From assembly GCA_041399155.1 (NCBI GenBank), contig JAWKTI010000002.1, positions 930,001-994,000 of the forward strand: a stretch of DNA of 64,000 nucleotides, given 5' to 3'. Both the position numbers and the translations under genes were made by a program. Under the pieces are notes generated by a model. That model worked only from the letters and a program-made list of their open reading frames with translations, searched no databases and was not told the DNA's origin. The DNA is from Zavarzinella sp. GTDB lineage: Bacteria > Planctomycetota > Planctomycetia > Gemmatales > Gemmataceae. Below are positions 10,443 to 19,193 of this stretch, piece after piece; position 1 is the first letter of the stretch, and every line of letters starts with the position of its first letter.

Positions 10443-12764
10443 TTAATTTGCCATGATTACCCTGTGTGGGGTCAATTCTTTCAATCCAGTGCTATCAATA
10501 GCTATCGCCGTAATTTCGTCGGAATTGCCCGCTTTCAGAACTACTTTCCACTCGGAATAATCGCCGTTTGTCGAAGTTGCCTCCACTCCATTTACAATCA
10601 CCTTGGCAACCTTATGATTGTCAGAGGATGAACCGGTTACCAGAACACCCCCGTTCGTTTTTTGCACTCGGGTGATGATAGTAATCGGGGGTAGATCGTC
10701 CGTAGGCTCCAGAACCTTGGGAAATTCAATTTTATTCACGTCAGTGAGCTTCGATTCATTTCCGGTGATAGTCGGTTCCGTTCGAAACCGCATCGGATCG
10801 GCCTTGTACTCCGGTGACCGGGTGCTGACAACCATCGCATGTTTTCCTTTGCCAAACCAGTCGTGGAGATAAATGGGTACGCCTTTTTCAGTCTTCGGCT
10901 CCGGCCTTGGCCCACCGCCCAAATTTACCAGTGATTTCGCACGAGAACCATCTTTCCAATCGGTTATTTTGACATTGCGAAAGTGGGACACTGCGTTTCC
11001 AGTAGGGTTATGGTCACTAATTTGAATCAGCGGCATGCCCCCAGATTTACAGTTGATAAAATTCAATCCATCCACCGTCAAAATACCATGTTGAATGCTC
11101 TCATCATCGTGGCCCCGATTAAACGGTTCTGCAGTCGCTTCGCTGATGGTCACATTTTTGTAGAAGTGCTTGTCGTAGTCGGGATGATAAACCCCGTACA
11201 CAATCCGGTGCAAGTTTAAGTTTTCGACCATTAACGACGGCACTTGCGGACGGAAACCATAATGGACATTCCAGATATTCAGGTTTCGCACAACAAATGG
11301 GTGCTGAGAATCCGGGCCAACTCGCCGGACACCTTCACCGAGATTCACACCATACAGGCCCACATTCGAATGAACTTCGTTATCGCTGAACCGGATGAAA
11401 GGCAATCTCCTTATATCAACAATTTCCCGGGAACCATCCGGCTGTCTGATGGCAAAATCAAGTTTCAGGGCACTGGTAGGGGTAGCCTCATAGCGAAATC
11501 CATACCGATCGTTATCTGAGGCCACATTATTCGTGAAGGTGTTCAGACTGCTGGCCCACCAGAAGCCTGCACCATCATTGGCATCAAACGGCAACGCCTG
11601 CTTCGGTAACCGCTTACCGGCACGGGCACCCACTGCCAGATTTCGGTCTAATATGTTGTATACTTCGGTTCCATCTTCCAGAAAGAAACCATGGCCGATA
11701 CTTTTCCAACCGACACAATCACGAACGACCAGATATTCGGTTCCATGGATGGTCACCCAGCGATTGTCACTATCCCAAATCGAGGCACCTACAATAGAAC
11801 TGCCTCGCATTGTATCTTTACAAAGATGATAATGAATGGCATATTTACCCAGAATATTCATTTTACCAAGATGACGAAACTCGGCGTAACTGATCGAACC
11901 CGCAGAATGGCGGTGGTACATAGTATGACCACGCACCCCATCCGGATTGGCTGATTCGACAATGACATTTCGCGATAAATTGGCCACTTCCCCAGAGTAC
12001 AACCCATCACCCAAATGTTCATGCTCCAGCGGCTTCGTGAGTTTCAGGACTGGCGGATCAGTGTTCGAGATCGATTCTACAAAGCGTTCTTCAGTAAATT
12101 GATCATCTTTGTCATAATAGCGTTGGGTAGCGGTCACAATTACCCGATCCCCCGGATTCCAACCAGTGATCTTGTCCTTGAGGATCAATTCAGTGTCACC
12201 TGTGGTCACCGTTTTGGCTAGTTTTGTCCAGCTATGGCTCAACGGCTGCCCATGAAAGTCCATTTTTCCCCCACAGCAGATGATTGCAGGGCAAGTTTCC
12301 GGATTCATCCCCTGGATGTGATGCAGTCGAATCATCGCTGTACAATTGGCTTGAATGGGTGCATCTTGTGTACCTACAAGCAGTTGCGACCGATTTTGAT
12401 GAGGATCTGGCTTCCCGACGTGGGCAGAACAATCGAAGCCATCATCGGTCGCAACTTCTCCGGCTTGAACCGTAATTAATCCAGCTTCCAAACGGGTATT
12501 GATCGACGGGTTAAAGCGAAGCGTGCCCGAAATATGCACCGCATGCAGCACCGCCTTGCTATTCATATCGTACACAACTTCATGCCCAGTGCGGATTAAC
12601 ACACGCTGGCCGCGCAGAGGTACCTGTTCTTTTTCCCAGGTTTTGGGGTTACTCCATTCCCCGCTTGCTTTTGACCGGACCAAAAGGGGCTCCGCACCAA
12701 GCAGTAGGTTTGCAGAAAAGATGAAACAGGTGAGCAGTTGTGGTAGAAATTGAAGGAGTATCAT
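10443..12764 (-). CDS. Secreted G8-domain protein with a parallel beta-helix
   Basis: 773 residues from the ATG at 12764. This start gives a good signal peptide (MILLQFLPQLLTCFIFSANL). A TTG eleven codons upstream is open but unlikely. Residues ~30-150 match the G8 domain: 'SGEWSNPKTWEKEQVPLRGQ' at its start, then 'VLIRTGHEVVYD' and 'VHISGTLRF'. The middle has His- and Asn-rich beta-helix text (YAIHYHLCKD, VTIHGTEYLVVRDCVG) like the CEMIP/TMEM2/PKHD1-type proteins. The C-terminus (~90 residues) is an Ig-like domain. In animals relatives bind or degrade hyaluronan; in this bacterium a secreted polysaccharide-acting role is only an inference. It is a single gene, convergent with the propeller gene. 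Confidence 0.8.
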   Translation of the reverse strand: MILLQFLPQLLTCFIFSANLLLGAEPLLVRSKASGEWSNPKTWEKEQVPLRGQRVLIRTGHEVVYDMNSKAVLHAVHISGTLRFNPSINTRLEAGLITVQAGEVATDDGFDCSAHVGKPDPHQNRSQLLVGTQDAPIQANCTAMIRLHHIQGMNPETCPAIICCGGKMDFHGQPLSHSWTKLAKTVTTGDTELILKDKITGWNPGDRVIVTATQRYYDKDDQFTEERFVESISNTDPPVLKLTKPLEHEHLGDGLYSGEVANLSRNVIVESANPDGVRGHTMYHRHSAGSISYAEFRHLGKMNILGKYAIHYHLCKDTMRGSSIVGASIWDSDNRWVTIHGTEYLVVRDCVGWKSIGHGFFLEDGTEVYNILDRNLAVGARAGKRLPKQALPFDANDGAGFWWASSLNTFTNNVASDNDRYGFRYEATPTSALKLDFAIRQPDGSREIVDIRRLPFIRFSDNEVHSNVGLYGVNLGEGVRRVGPDSQHPFVVRNLNIWNVHYGFRPQVPSLMVENLNLHRIVYGVYHPDYDKHFYKNVTISEATAEPFNRGHDDESIQHGILTVDGLNFINCKSGGMPLIQISDHNPTGNAVSHFRNVKITDWKDGSRAKSLVNLGGGPRPEPKTEKGVPIYLHDWFGKGKHAMVVSTRSPEYKADPMRFRTEPTITGNESKLTDVNKIEFPKVLEPTDDLPPITIITRVQKTNGGVLVTGSSSDNHKVAKVIVNGVEATSTNGDYSEWKVVLKAGNSDEITAIAIDSTGLKELTPHRVIMAN

Positions 12765-12854
12765 TCGAGCACCATAGAGGCAGGAAGGAGAGATCAACAG
12801 ATTCTAGTTACAACAGATTAACGAACTACCTGGCAAAATGCAAGTTTTAATGTA

Positions 12855-13241
12855 TCAATCAGTCCAGAAATGAAACCGCACACAAGGAATTTGTCGAATG
12901 GAGGTGCGAATTACCCTTTCTGTAATGCCACTCGAAATTTGGGCACCAAAAAACAGGCAACACTGTTGTATTTTCTGATGGTGGTCTGAACAACCCGAAC
13001 GTGTATAACCCGTATTTTGCGAAACTTCAGTAATGGGTAATACCGAATTGACGGCTCGGCACAACGTTGCCGCCGAATCTCGACCAAATCTTTTCTGGCT
13101 GCGGCGAACCAGTGGATAACCTAGCCGAGTCAGGATGTGGTTGGGGCGGGAGAAAGCGAGGATATCATATCTCACCTTGTCGGTGTCACTGTCCCATTCA
13201 ATCAGGAATCTATCCTCGCCGCACTCAAGGAGTTTTGGCAA
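12855..13241 (-). pseudogene. DUF1990-family remnant
   Basis: The readable core is ECGEDRFLIEW followed by VRYDILAFSRPNHILTRLGY and PLVRRSQKRFGRDSAA, which is the C-terminal half of the DUF1990 (UPF0548) family of ~180-residue proteins. The N-terminal half is missing: upstream of about 13241 the frame has unrelated text, and it runs into the DUF1501 gene. The tail after residue ~100 is also unlike the family. I take it as a decayed fragment; the function of the family is unknown to me. Confidence 0.55.
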
Positions 13242-13318
13242 AAACAAGAGTTCTGGGCAATCATTCCATTGACCTTCACACCTGTGGAACAGAGGTACCC
13301 CGCTCGCGTGAAGTAGCA

Positions 13319-14602
13319 CTAGCCCCACAGGCCTTGCAGTTTCTCAGATTCTACGACACCTAGCGGGAATTTCTTACTGTTTGCATGCTCTGCAATGCCC
13401 GCGAATTCACGCAGTGACTGGTGAATATGTTCTGGCCGCACCTTAATGCCCTTCTCTTTATCACACACCAGTTTTTTCGGATCGAGCGGAACCAGAAACT
13501 GCTTCTCGTCCGTTGCTCCGATCACGCGATTGCCCTTGATCCCTTTGCCGAGGAACATGATCGAACCGATTGACCAGTGGTCCTTACCATTGCCGTTATT
13601 GTAATTCGGGGTGCGGCCCATTTCACTCTGCACTATCACAACCATCTGCTCACGGATTTTCAATTCTTCCGCACGTCGCAGTAGATAGGCGATACCCGAA
13701 AGAAACTCCGGTATCAGAACCATTTGATCTCGGTCGTTATTCGCGTGACTGTCGAATTGGCCGATGGTCAGATTAGCCGAAACGCACACGCCCGCCTTGA
13801 ATGACGCCAACGCGATTTCCGCCTGCTGACACAATCGCTCTTTCGAAATCTTTACTGGGATGTAAGGCGTCACACGCTCAAGCGCCTTGGAATTATCCTG
13901 GGCAGCGTAGAGCATATTCTCTGCATGTTCAATGCGTGGCAAACGAGGTTCTGTTTGGCGTGTCTGGTTCTGTTCACGCAGTGTCGCTTCAATTCGATCC
14001 AAAGCGAAGCGGTCGTGATACTGCGAACGCACATTACCTTCAACGGCATCCGCATTGGCTATTTTCTGCAGCGAATGGATATACGGAACTCGTGACATCG
14101 CCACCAGATTTCCCGTAGCGGAGTAATTGCCGAACGTCAGAAATGAAATCGGGCACGACGACCCCTGGCACGCTGCTACCAGTGCAGCGAACGTCGGGTA
14201 AGCCAGGCTGTCGAGTTTCCCGGTTGCCATGTATCGTGCACCCGGCGAATGATTATTCACCGAGTAATCCAAACCGTTGAACACCAGTAGTTCATTACCA
14301 AACTCTTTGTAGAAATCTTCATTACTCATGCCGGTTTTTACTTGCTTCGCCGTCGGCGCATACAAGTGATTTCCCTGCGTGAGAATGTCACCTTCCTTGT
14401 ACAACCGGTTGATGTCGTTAACGCCCTTGGGGTCCATCAAGTAAGTGGTGTCCCAGCCGCCAGACGCATTAAAAACTACATAATACGGCCCGCCGTACGG
14501 TTCATCCTTCGGCTTCGCATACGCGTCCATCAGACTGATCGGCGCTGCAACACCCAGCCCGGCCATTCCGCATAACTGCAGAAAATCGCGTCGACTATTC
14601 AT
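13319..14602 (-). CDS. DUF1501 protein, Tat-exported
   Basis: 427 residues. The N-terminus MNSRRDFLQLCGMAGLGVAA is a twin-arginine signal. The rest matches the DUF1501 family, distantly related to alkaline phosphatase/sulfatase folds: 'FNASGGWDTTYLMDP', 'NNHSPGARYMATG', 'GQFDSHANNDRDQM' (putative metal-binding Asp and His) and 'VVIVQSEMGRTPNYN'. Its start overlaps the end of the upstream cytochrome gene by 8 bp, the usual DUF1592/DUF1501 pairing in planctomycetes. The pair is expected to be a periplasmic oxidation or hydrolysis module. The substrate is unknown. Confidence 0.9.
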   Translation of the reverse strand: MNSRRDFLQLCGMAGLGVAAPISLMDAYAKPKDEPYGGPYYVVFNASGGWDTTYLMDPKGVNDINRLYKEGDILTQGNHLYAPTAKQVKTGMSNEDFYKEFGNELLVFNGLDYSVNNHSPGARYMATGKLDSLAYPTFAALVAACQGSSCPISFLTFGNYSATGNLVAMSRVPYIHSLQKIANADAVEGNVRSQYHDRFALDRIEATLREQNQTRQTEPRLPRIEHAENMLYAAQDNSKALERVTPYIPVKISKERLCQQAEIALASFKAGVCVSANLTIGQFDSHANNDRDQMVLIPEFLSGIAYLLRRAEELKIREQMVVIVQSEMGRTPNYNNGNGKDHWSIGSIMFLGKGIKGNRVIGATDEKQFLVPLDPKKLVCDKEKGIKVRPEHIHQSLREFAGIAEHANSKKFPLGVVESEKLQGLWG

Positions 14603-16904
14603 ACAGAAATTCCTGCCTTCTCAACAGATAAGTGACAACGCCACGCCAGGCGCGAACGGTGTATAGCGGATCAGGCTGTAACACGGGATTCTCGCGTCTG
14701 CAGTGATAAATCTCTCGTTTATCGAAGTTCCGCTGCTCGTTCGCATCGTTGAGGATGCCCGAGAACAGCTTGAATGTGCGCTCAACTTCGGTTGAATCAA
14801 CCGCATCGTAACGGCCGAGAATCCGCTGATGCAAGTGTACAATCGCCTGGCGAATTTTCGCATCGCCTTCGGCAGAATCGCCGGGAACCACCGACGCTTC
14901 AATCCCGGGGAAAAGTATCCGCTCCGCAGCCGGTTTGGCAAAGTCCCTAGCGGTATGTCTGCAGGCCATTTCATTGGCCATCATCCGTTGGATTGCACCC
15001 ATCGCCCCGCTGGGGTCAGTTGCCCGTTCTGTTACTTCAGTCGAATCAATGCCTCCGTAGAGCATCTCCATCTGCTCGTTTAAGCGGCCCCACTTTTCGC
15101 CGAAGACCGCCTTCGTTTTTCGCTCGAGCTGCTCAGGTGACAACATGCGCACCAGGCCGACGCATTCCAGCTCCGCCTTACGCTGCGGATTCGTAATCGC
15201 GACTGCAGGCCCGTCTGCACGATAAAACTGCGAAAGTGCCAGCGCTTTGAAAACCGATTTCAGGTTGAACTGGTTCTTTGCAAACTGTTCTGCGATAGTT
15301 TCAATTTCCCGGCGTTGTGTCTGATAAGCTCGGCGTTTTGCGGCAAAAAGCGGATCATCAAGCTCCTTGCGCGGAAGCAGAACTTTGCGACCATTCAAGA
15401 TGTAATAGACATGCTCAACCATTGCGATTGCGAAGCGGGGGTCTTTGATCGTGCGTTCGCCCAGCCACTGCAATGCATGCCAGCGTTCTTCAGTCGGCAG
15501 CGATTCGCCTTCGAAACCGGCACCAAACATGTCTTTGAACCAGCCCCCTTTTCGCTTGCCATAGACGCCATCAATACTGAAGTAATCTTGAAACAACCCC
15601 GCAACGGGATCGAGCGTTTTGTGGCAAACCACGCACTCGGCCGCCTGCATCGTCGGAATTTCGTATTTTTTGGCGACCTCGGCCGCATCCGAAACGCGAG
15701 CCGCCAGTTCCAGAACATCTACTCCCAGAAAATGCTGATAGTACATGCGTGCCCTGAGGCGATTGCGGTTGGTGTCTGTTGTGGGGTAGCGTCTCAGATA
15801 TTGGAAAGTACTCAGCAGCCCGGCGTGCGGATAAAAGCCGGTTGCAGAATCCTGATCGTCGTTCTTCGTGCGAGCAACAAGCGCTTTAAGCTTCACCGGG
15901 ATATACTCAAACGGATTGTCGATATCTTTAAACTTGTCACGTAATTCTTCGAATATGCCGTAGCCGCGAGCTGTATACGGCGACACCATGATATAGTCAG
16001 CGGTGATGATTTCGCTGAACGGCCGGTCGTTGCGAACGATATGCTCAATCAGTTTCATCGGTTCACCGAAGAGCGCCTGGCGATAGTCACGGGCGAGTTT
16101 ATACCCTGCCTGGGTGCGGGCTTGTTCATCCTTGATACTGCTCAAGTCGTACTTTTGTGTCCAATGCCTGGTCTTGCTGAAATGCGCGTAGGACAAGGCA
16201 GACTCCGCTTCGCCGTAGCCAACCGTCAGGAAGATATCGTTGAAGCCTTCACGCAGTCGGTCGTAAAACGCATCCTCTTTCATGATGGTATCCATGAGTT
16301 GAGGAATCGCTTTGATGCCGAGCTTCGACACTACTGCCCATTCGCTATCCGTTGGCAGCCGGCCCGCAAGTGAAAGCGTGATCCGACGCAGCAAAACGCG
16401 GTCATCGACCATGTTGATGCCTTCGAAAAACGGTGGGGCGTTTTTATCTTCAACGTATGCGGGCAGCGATTTCGGAGTATTCACTGTGCGAACAAAATCC
16501 GCAAGAATGCGGTAGCTTGTCGAGTCAGCGTTCAAGACCGCTTCACCTCCGTGGTCAAGTTTGCCGACTGCTTTCAACAGCAGGCGTGATTCATCTTTTA
16601 CTTTCTGTATCGCCATGTTTGCGAAAGCGACGCGGTTATGCCGCATCGCCTCGGCCTGTGCTTCGCCTGTGATTTTCCTGGGATCGTGAAGGAGAAACTT
16701 GCTGTCTTCCGCGTCGCCGCCAAGTTTGTGACAGGTCACGCAGGTATGAGAAGCGACCTTGGCCCAGACTTCGTTTTTAAAGAACTCGTCAACGGCGCAG
16801 TCGGACCCGGCATAAACCTTCGTTTGCTGTGCGTGCACAGAATTGCAGAGAGCAAGAGAGATGAAGCATGCTGTGAAGATTGACCCGGCATTCGATAACG
16901 TCAT
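14595..16904 (-). CDS. Secreted cytochrome-type protein of the DUF1592/DUF1588 family
   Basis: 769 residues from the ATG at 16904. This start gives a GAGG ribosome site and a signal peptide (MTLSNAGSIFTACFISLALC). An upstream frame extension to 17012 lacks both and is rejected. A first heme motif, CVTCH, is at Cys55; a second, CVVCHKTLDPVAGLFQDY, at Cys424 is the DUF1588 signature. The stretches 'RRITLSLAGRLPTDSEW' and 'YYQHFLGVDVLELAARVSDA' fit the neighbouring DUF1587/1592-type domains. It is periplasmic and co-translated with the DUF1501 gene (8-bp overlap). Confidence 0.85.
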   Translation of the reverse strand: MTLSNAGSIFTACFISLALCNSVHAQQTKVYAGSDCAVDEFFKNEVWAKVASHTCVTCHKLGGDAEDSKFLLHDPRKITGEAQAEAMRHNRVAFANMAIQKVKDESRLLLKAVGKLDHGGEAVLNADSTSYRILADFVRTVNTPKSLPAYVEDKNAPPFFEGINMVDDRVLLRRITLSLAGRLPTDSEWAVVSKLGIKAIPQLMDTIMKEDAFYDRLREGFNDIFLTVGYGEAESALSYAHFSKTRHWTQKYDLSSIKDEQARTQAGYKLARDYRQALFGEPMKLIEHIVRNDRPFSEIITADYIMVSPYTARGYGIFEELRDKFKDIDNPFEYIPVKLKALVARTKNDDQDSATGFYPHAGLLSTFQYLRRYPTTDTNRNRLRARMYYQHFLGVDVLELAARVSDAAEVAKKYEIPTMQAAECVVCHKTLDPVAGLFQDYFSIDGVYGKRKGGWFKDMFGAGFEGESLPTEERWHALQWLGERTIKDPRFAIAMVEHVYYILNGRKVLLPRKELDDPLFAAKRRAYQTQRREIETIAEQFAKNQFNLKSVFKALALSQFYRADGPAVAITNPQRKAELECVGLVRMLSPEQLERKTKAVFGEKWGRLNEQMEMLYGGIDSTEVTERATDPSGAMGAIQRMMANEMACRHTARDFAKPAAERILFPGIEASVVPGDSAEGDAKIRQAIVHLHQRILGRYDAVDSTEVERTFKLFSGILNDANEQRNFDKREIYHCRRENPVLQPDPLYTVRAWRGVVTYLLRRQEFLYE

Positions 16905-17301
16905 AAATAGCCTCGAAAAATCTCGATTGGTGCGTTGAACATACAGAAGCAGCGCAGAATTAGAATATACCATATGCGGCGTGTATCGCGAAGACAATTT
17001 TGCGGTGCGCAAGCTAGAAAGCCCTGAGGAAAGTAATTAGGTGCAAAAAGTTAGCCCGTTGCTTTGCCGCCAATGTTCGGATGCTCGAATTCACGTTCTG
17101 AGCCATATCGCACTTCGTGTGTGGTTCACTAAACCGGGCTTTTCGCAAATTGAGATCACGATACACTGTTCTGCTGAATTCTAATCAACCAGTACCGACA
17201 ATCGTCGAATTTCGGATCGTTGCGTTTGACCACTTTTTCTACGATAGATTCGATACGCGAAATACCCCCAGATCAATAATTTGATGATCCGACACATTCT
17301 A

Positions 17302-18510
17302 GTGCTCTGTCACGACTTAATTGTCGGGTAAACCGATTTTAATTTCGTTCGTGCTTCGTCGATCTTCATTTGCCAGTCAACGCCACGCTGTGTAGTGTTG
17401 ACATCGTTCGACCATGCCTCGGTTTCTTCACTCAAAGTGGCAACATCTTCAAAGCGACGGTCCGCGACACATTGGCGGGTTAACGAACTCAGTTCATTCT
17501 CTGCGATGTTCAGCCAACTTCCATGCTTGGGTGTGTAGCAGAATTCGATCCGTCGAACCAAGGTCCGCGCACGCGCGGGTTCAAACGCTTCATAGAACGC
17601 GCCCTTGGTGTGGGTGTTGAGGTTGTCACACACCACGATCACTTTGGCACATGACGCATAGCGACCTCCAACAACCGAGCCATTTCGATGGCCCAGTCAA
17701 TCTTCGTCCTCCGTTCGCGAACGGAGACTTCACGCCAACCGACCAGCGGTTCGGTAAACATGAAGATAGCCGCCGTGCCCGCTCGTTCGTATTCGTAGTC
17801 AACCCGCTTGGCATGTTGGGCCGTGGCGGGAATAGGAACGCGTGTTTCTTTCAACAACTGCACCGGTTGTTCGTCCATGCACAGGACCGGCACGTTCGGA
17901 TCGTACGGTTTTTCGTAGGTTTCCAGCACATCTTCCATGTGGGCGACAAACTCGGCGTCCACCTCCGGAGGAATCACCCAATATTCAATCTTCCGATTCG
18001 TCATGCCATTTTTTTAGACCGTTTCGTAGCTCACCGACTCCACGATTTCCAACTCCACGACCTTGCGTGCCAGCAACCGAAGCGTCCAGTTGTTGTAGCC
18101 TTTCGGAGGCGGCCCAAGCCGAGTCGCGATGATGCGGGCCTCTTGGTCGCCCGTCAATAGCTTATCCACGGGTGGTTGCTGACGTTTAGCTCGGTTGAGC
18201 GTTTCTTCAAATCCTTGCTCGACGAACCGCTGGCGAAGCCGTTCCACGGTTCTAGTCCGACACGAAAACGCCTCGGTAATACGCTCATCAGTCCAATTCG
18301 GACCATCGGCATCTGCCTTCAGCAGAATTTGAGCACGTCGAACTTTCTGCCCGGTTCCCTTCAACTTCTTGACGACACTCTGAAGCTCGACTCGTTCTTG
18401 CTTTGTCAGTCGAATGATATACAACTTCCGCATGGCACCCTCCTTGTACCATGCAGTATCGCAGATTTGACTGAAATTGCCAATCCGACTTTTTAGATGT
18501 GACAAAGCAC
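17302..18510 (-). mobile_element. IS630-type insertion sequence, copy 2 (1209 bp)
   Basis: Same element as 3792-5012, bounded by TA at 17300-17301 and 18511-18512. The ends are GTGCTCTGTCAC and GTGACAAAGCAC. It is 12 bp shorter than copy 1 because of an 11-bp deletion at the A-run frameshift site and a 1-bp deletion in the DDE domain. Confidence 0.9.
17310..18433 (-). pseudogene. IS630-type transposase of copy 2, with deletion and frameshift
   Basis: It starts at the ATG at 18433 after a good ribosome site (AAGGAGG). It reads through the helix-turn-helix domain to SVSYETV and then stops, because 11 bp are missing next to the A run near 18010. The second part (18004-17639) is intact across the two codons that are stops in copy 1 (QPVQLL and FTEPL). 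One base is missing near 17667, so the frame ends at VAMRHVPK instead of continuing into CTKVIVVCDN. The third part (17642-17310) holds the second Asp (VVCDNLNTH) and the Glu (WLNIAENEL). Together the two copies contain a complete intact sequence, but neither encodes a working enzyme. Confidence 0.85.
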
Positions 18511-18658
18511 TAGCCTCCCGCGGACCATTCCGCAGGAACGGTCAAGGAGCACCGAGACGAAGCGCGTGCTTCAATAAGTTATTCTGACATTTTTGAATTG
18601 GCTAATTCAAGGCTGCATTTTGTCGTACAGAGAAGTCCTTGATCCTTGCTTAGCTGTT

Positions 18659-18915
18659 AAAAAGCAAAGGCACGATATCGCACAACCGAAGATAATATTC
18701 GCCGATTCGTAGCCGAAAATTGCACATTGGAGCCTGTTGCAACGGTAACTAAGAATGATCTCTACCGCTCATATTTTTCCTGGTGTGAACAGGAAGGGGA
18801 AATTCCCTTGCCGAAAATCAGTTTCCTGAAGCGAATTGCAGAAAGTTTCGACTTAACCGAAGGCAGAAAAAGTTCAACACGTTTCTTTGTCGGGATAAGT
18901 CTGAAAATTGAATGA
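18659..18915 (+). pseudogene. C-terminal stub of a P4/D5-type primase-helicase
   Basis: From just after a TAA at 18656-18658 the frame reads ARYRTTEDNIRRFVAENCTL, then VTKNDLYRSYFSWCEQEGEI, then 'SFLKRIAESFDLTEGRK' and a stop at 18915. This is the winged-helix end of phage/plasmid primases (D5 and Pox_D5 families), where 'FVAECC.....V....LY..Y..WC...G' is characteristic. The ATPase part is absent. It lies directly upstream of an integrase, the usual order in planctomycete integrated elements, and is a leftover of the element's replication gene. Confidence 0.65.
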
Positions 18916-19193
18916 CGGAATGACGACTTTTCCTGGTTTTCAGGAAACTCCTTATGGGAACAGAATTCTAATAGATTTTACTGAAATTTACGAAAAGTTG
19001 TCATTCTGTCATTCCTGCGGGCATCAAAGAAGCATGACTGTCCATGGGACAGTATTTTCAAGGACATACAAGAGTTTGAGTTAACCAACATTTACACGGG
19101 ATATTTTCCAGTTAATTTGAATACACCTTCAAGCACCCCCTGGAGTGAACCTGAACCCTGCGGGACTGATTGAAGATCGGAGAGAAATAACCG
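18916..19193. repeat. Short inverted repeats between the primase stub and the integrase
   Basis: 278 bp without a gene. It holds a hairpin at 18929-18947 (TTTCCTG/CAGGAAA, 5-nt loop). A long-range inverted pair, AATGACGGAATGAC (18912) and GTCATTCTGTCATT (about 19001), is present. A near-perfect palindrome, ACTGTCCATGGGACAGT, lies at 19037-19053. These could be recombinase arm sites or operators of the element; nothing proves either. Confidence 0.4.

Larger units (their letters stand above)
17156..18535 (-). pseudogene. Remnant of a sigma-70-like gene, split by IS630 copy 2
   Basis: The minus-strand sequence left of the IS (17300-17156) reads NVSDHQII, then, after a 1-nt frame change, SRIESIVEKVVKRND and PKFDD. 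This closely matches the start of the intact sigma-like gene at 48478-49086 (NVSDHQII, ARIESMVET, RRDPDFDD). The sequence right of the IS (18513-18590) matches that gene's upstream region, including the GGGAGG ribosome site, through AATAAGTTATTCTGAC. The IS therefore landed between the ribosome site and the start codon. The gene stops after ~45 codons at a TGA near 17156. It is a decayed paralogue. Confidence 0.75.

Noticed and set aside
14621..14974. Alternative minus-strand frame inside the DUF1592 gene
   Set aside because: Shadow of the real gene, which has heme motifs and a signal peptide.
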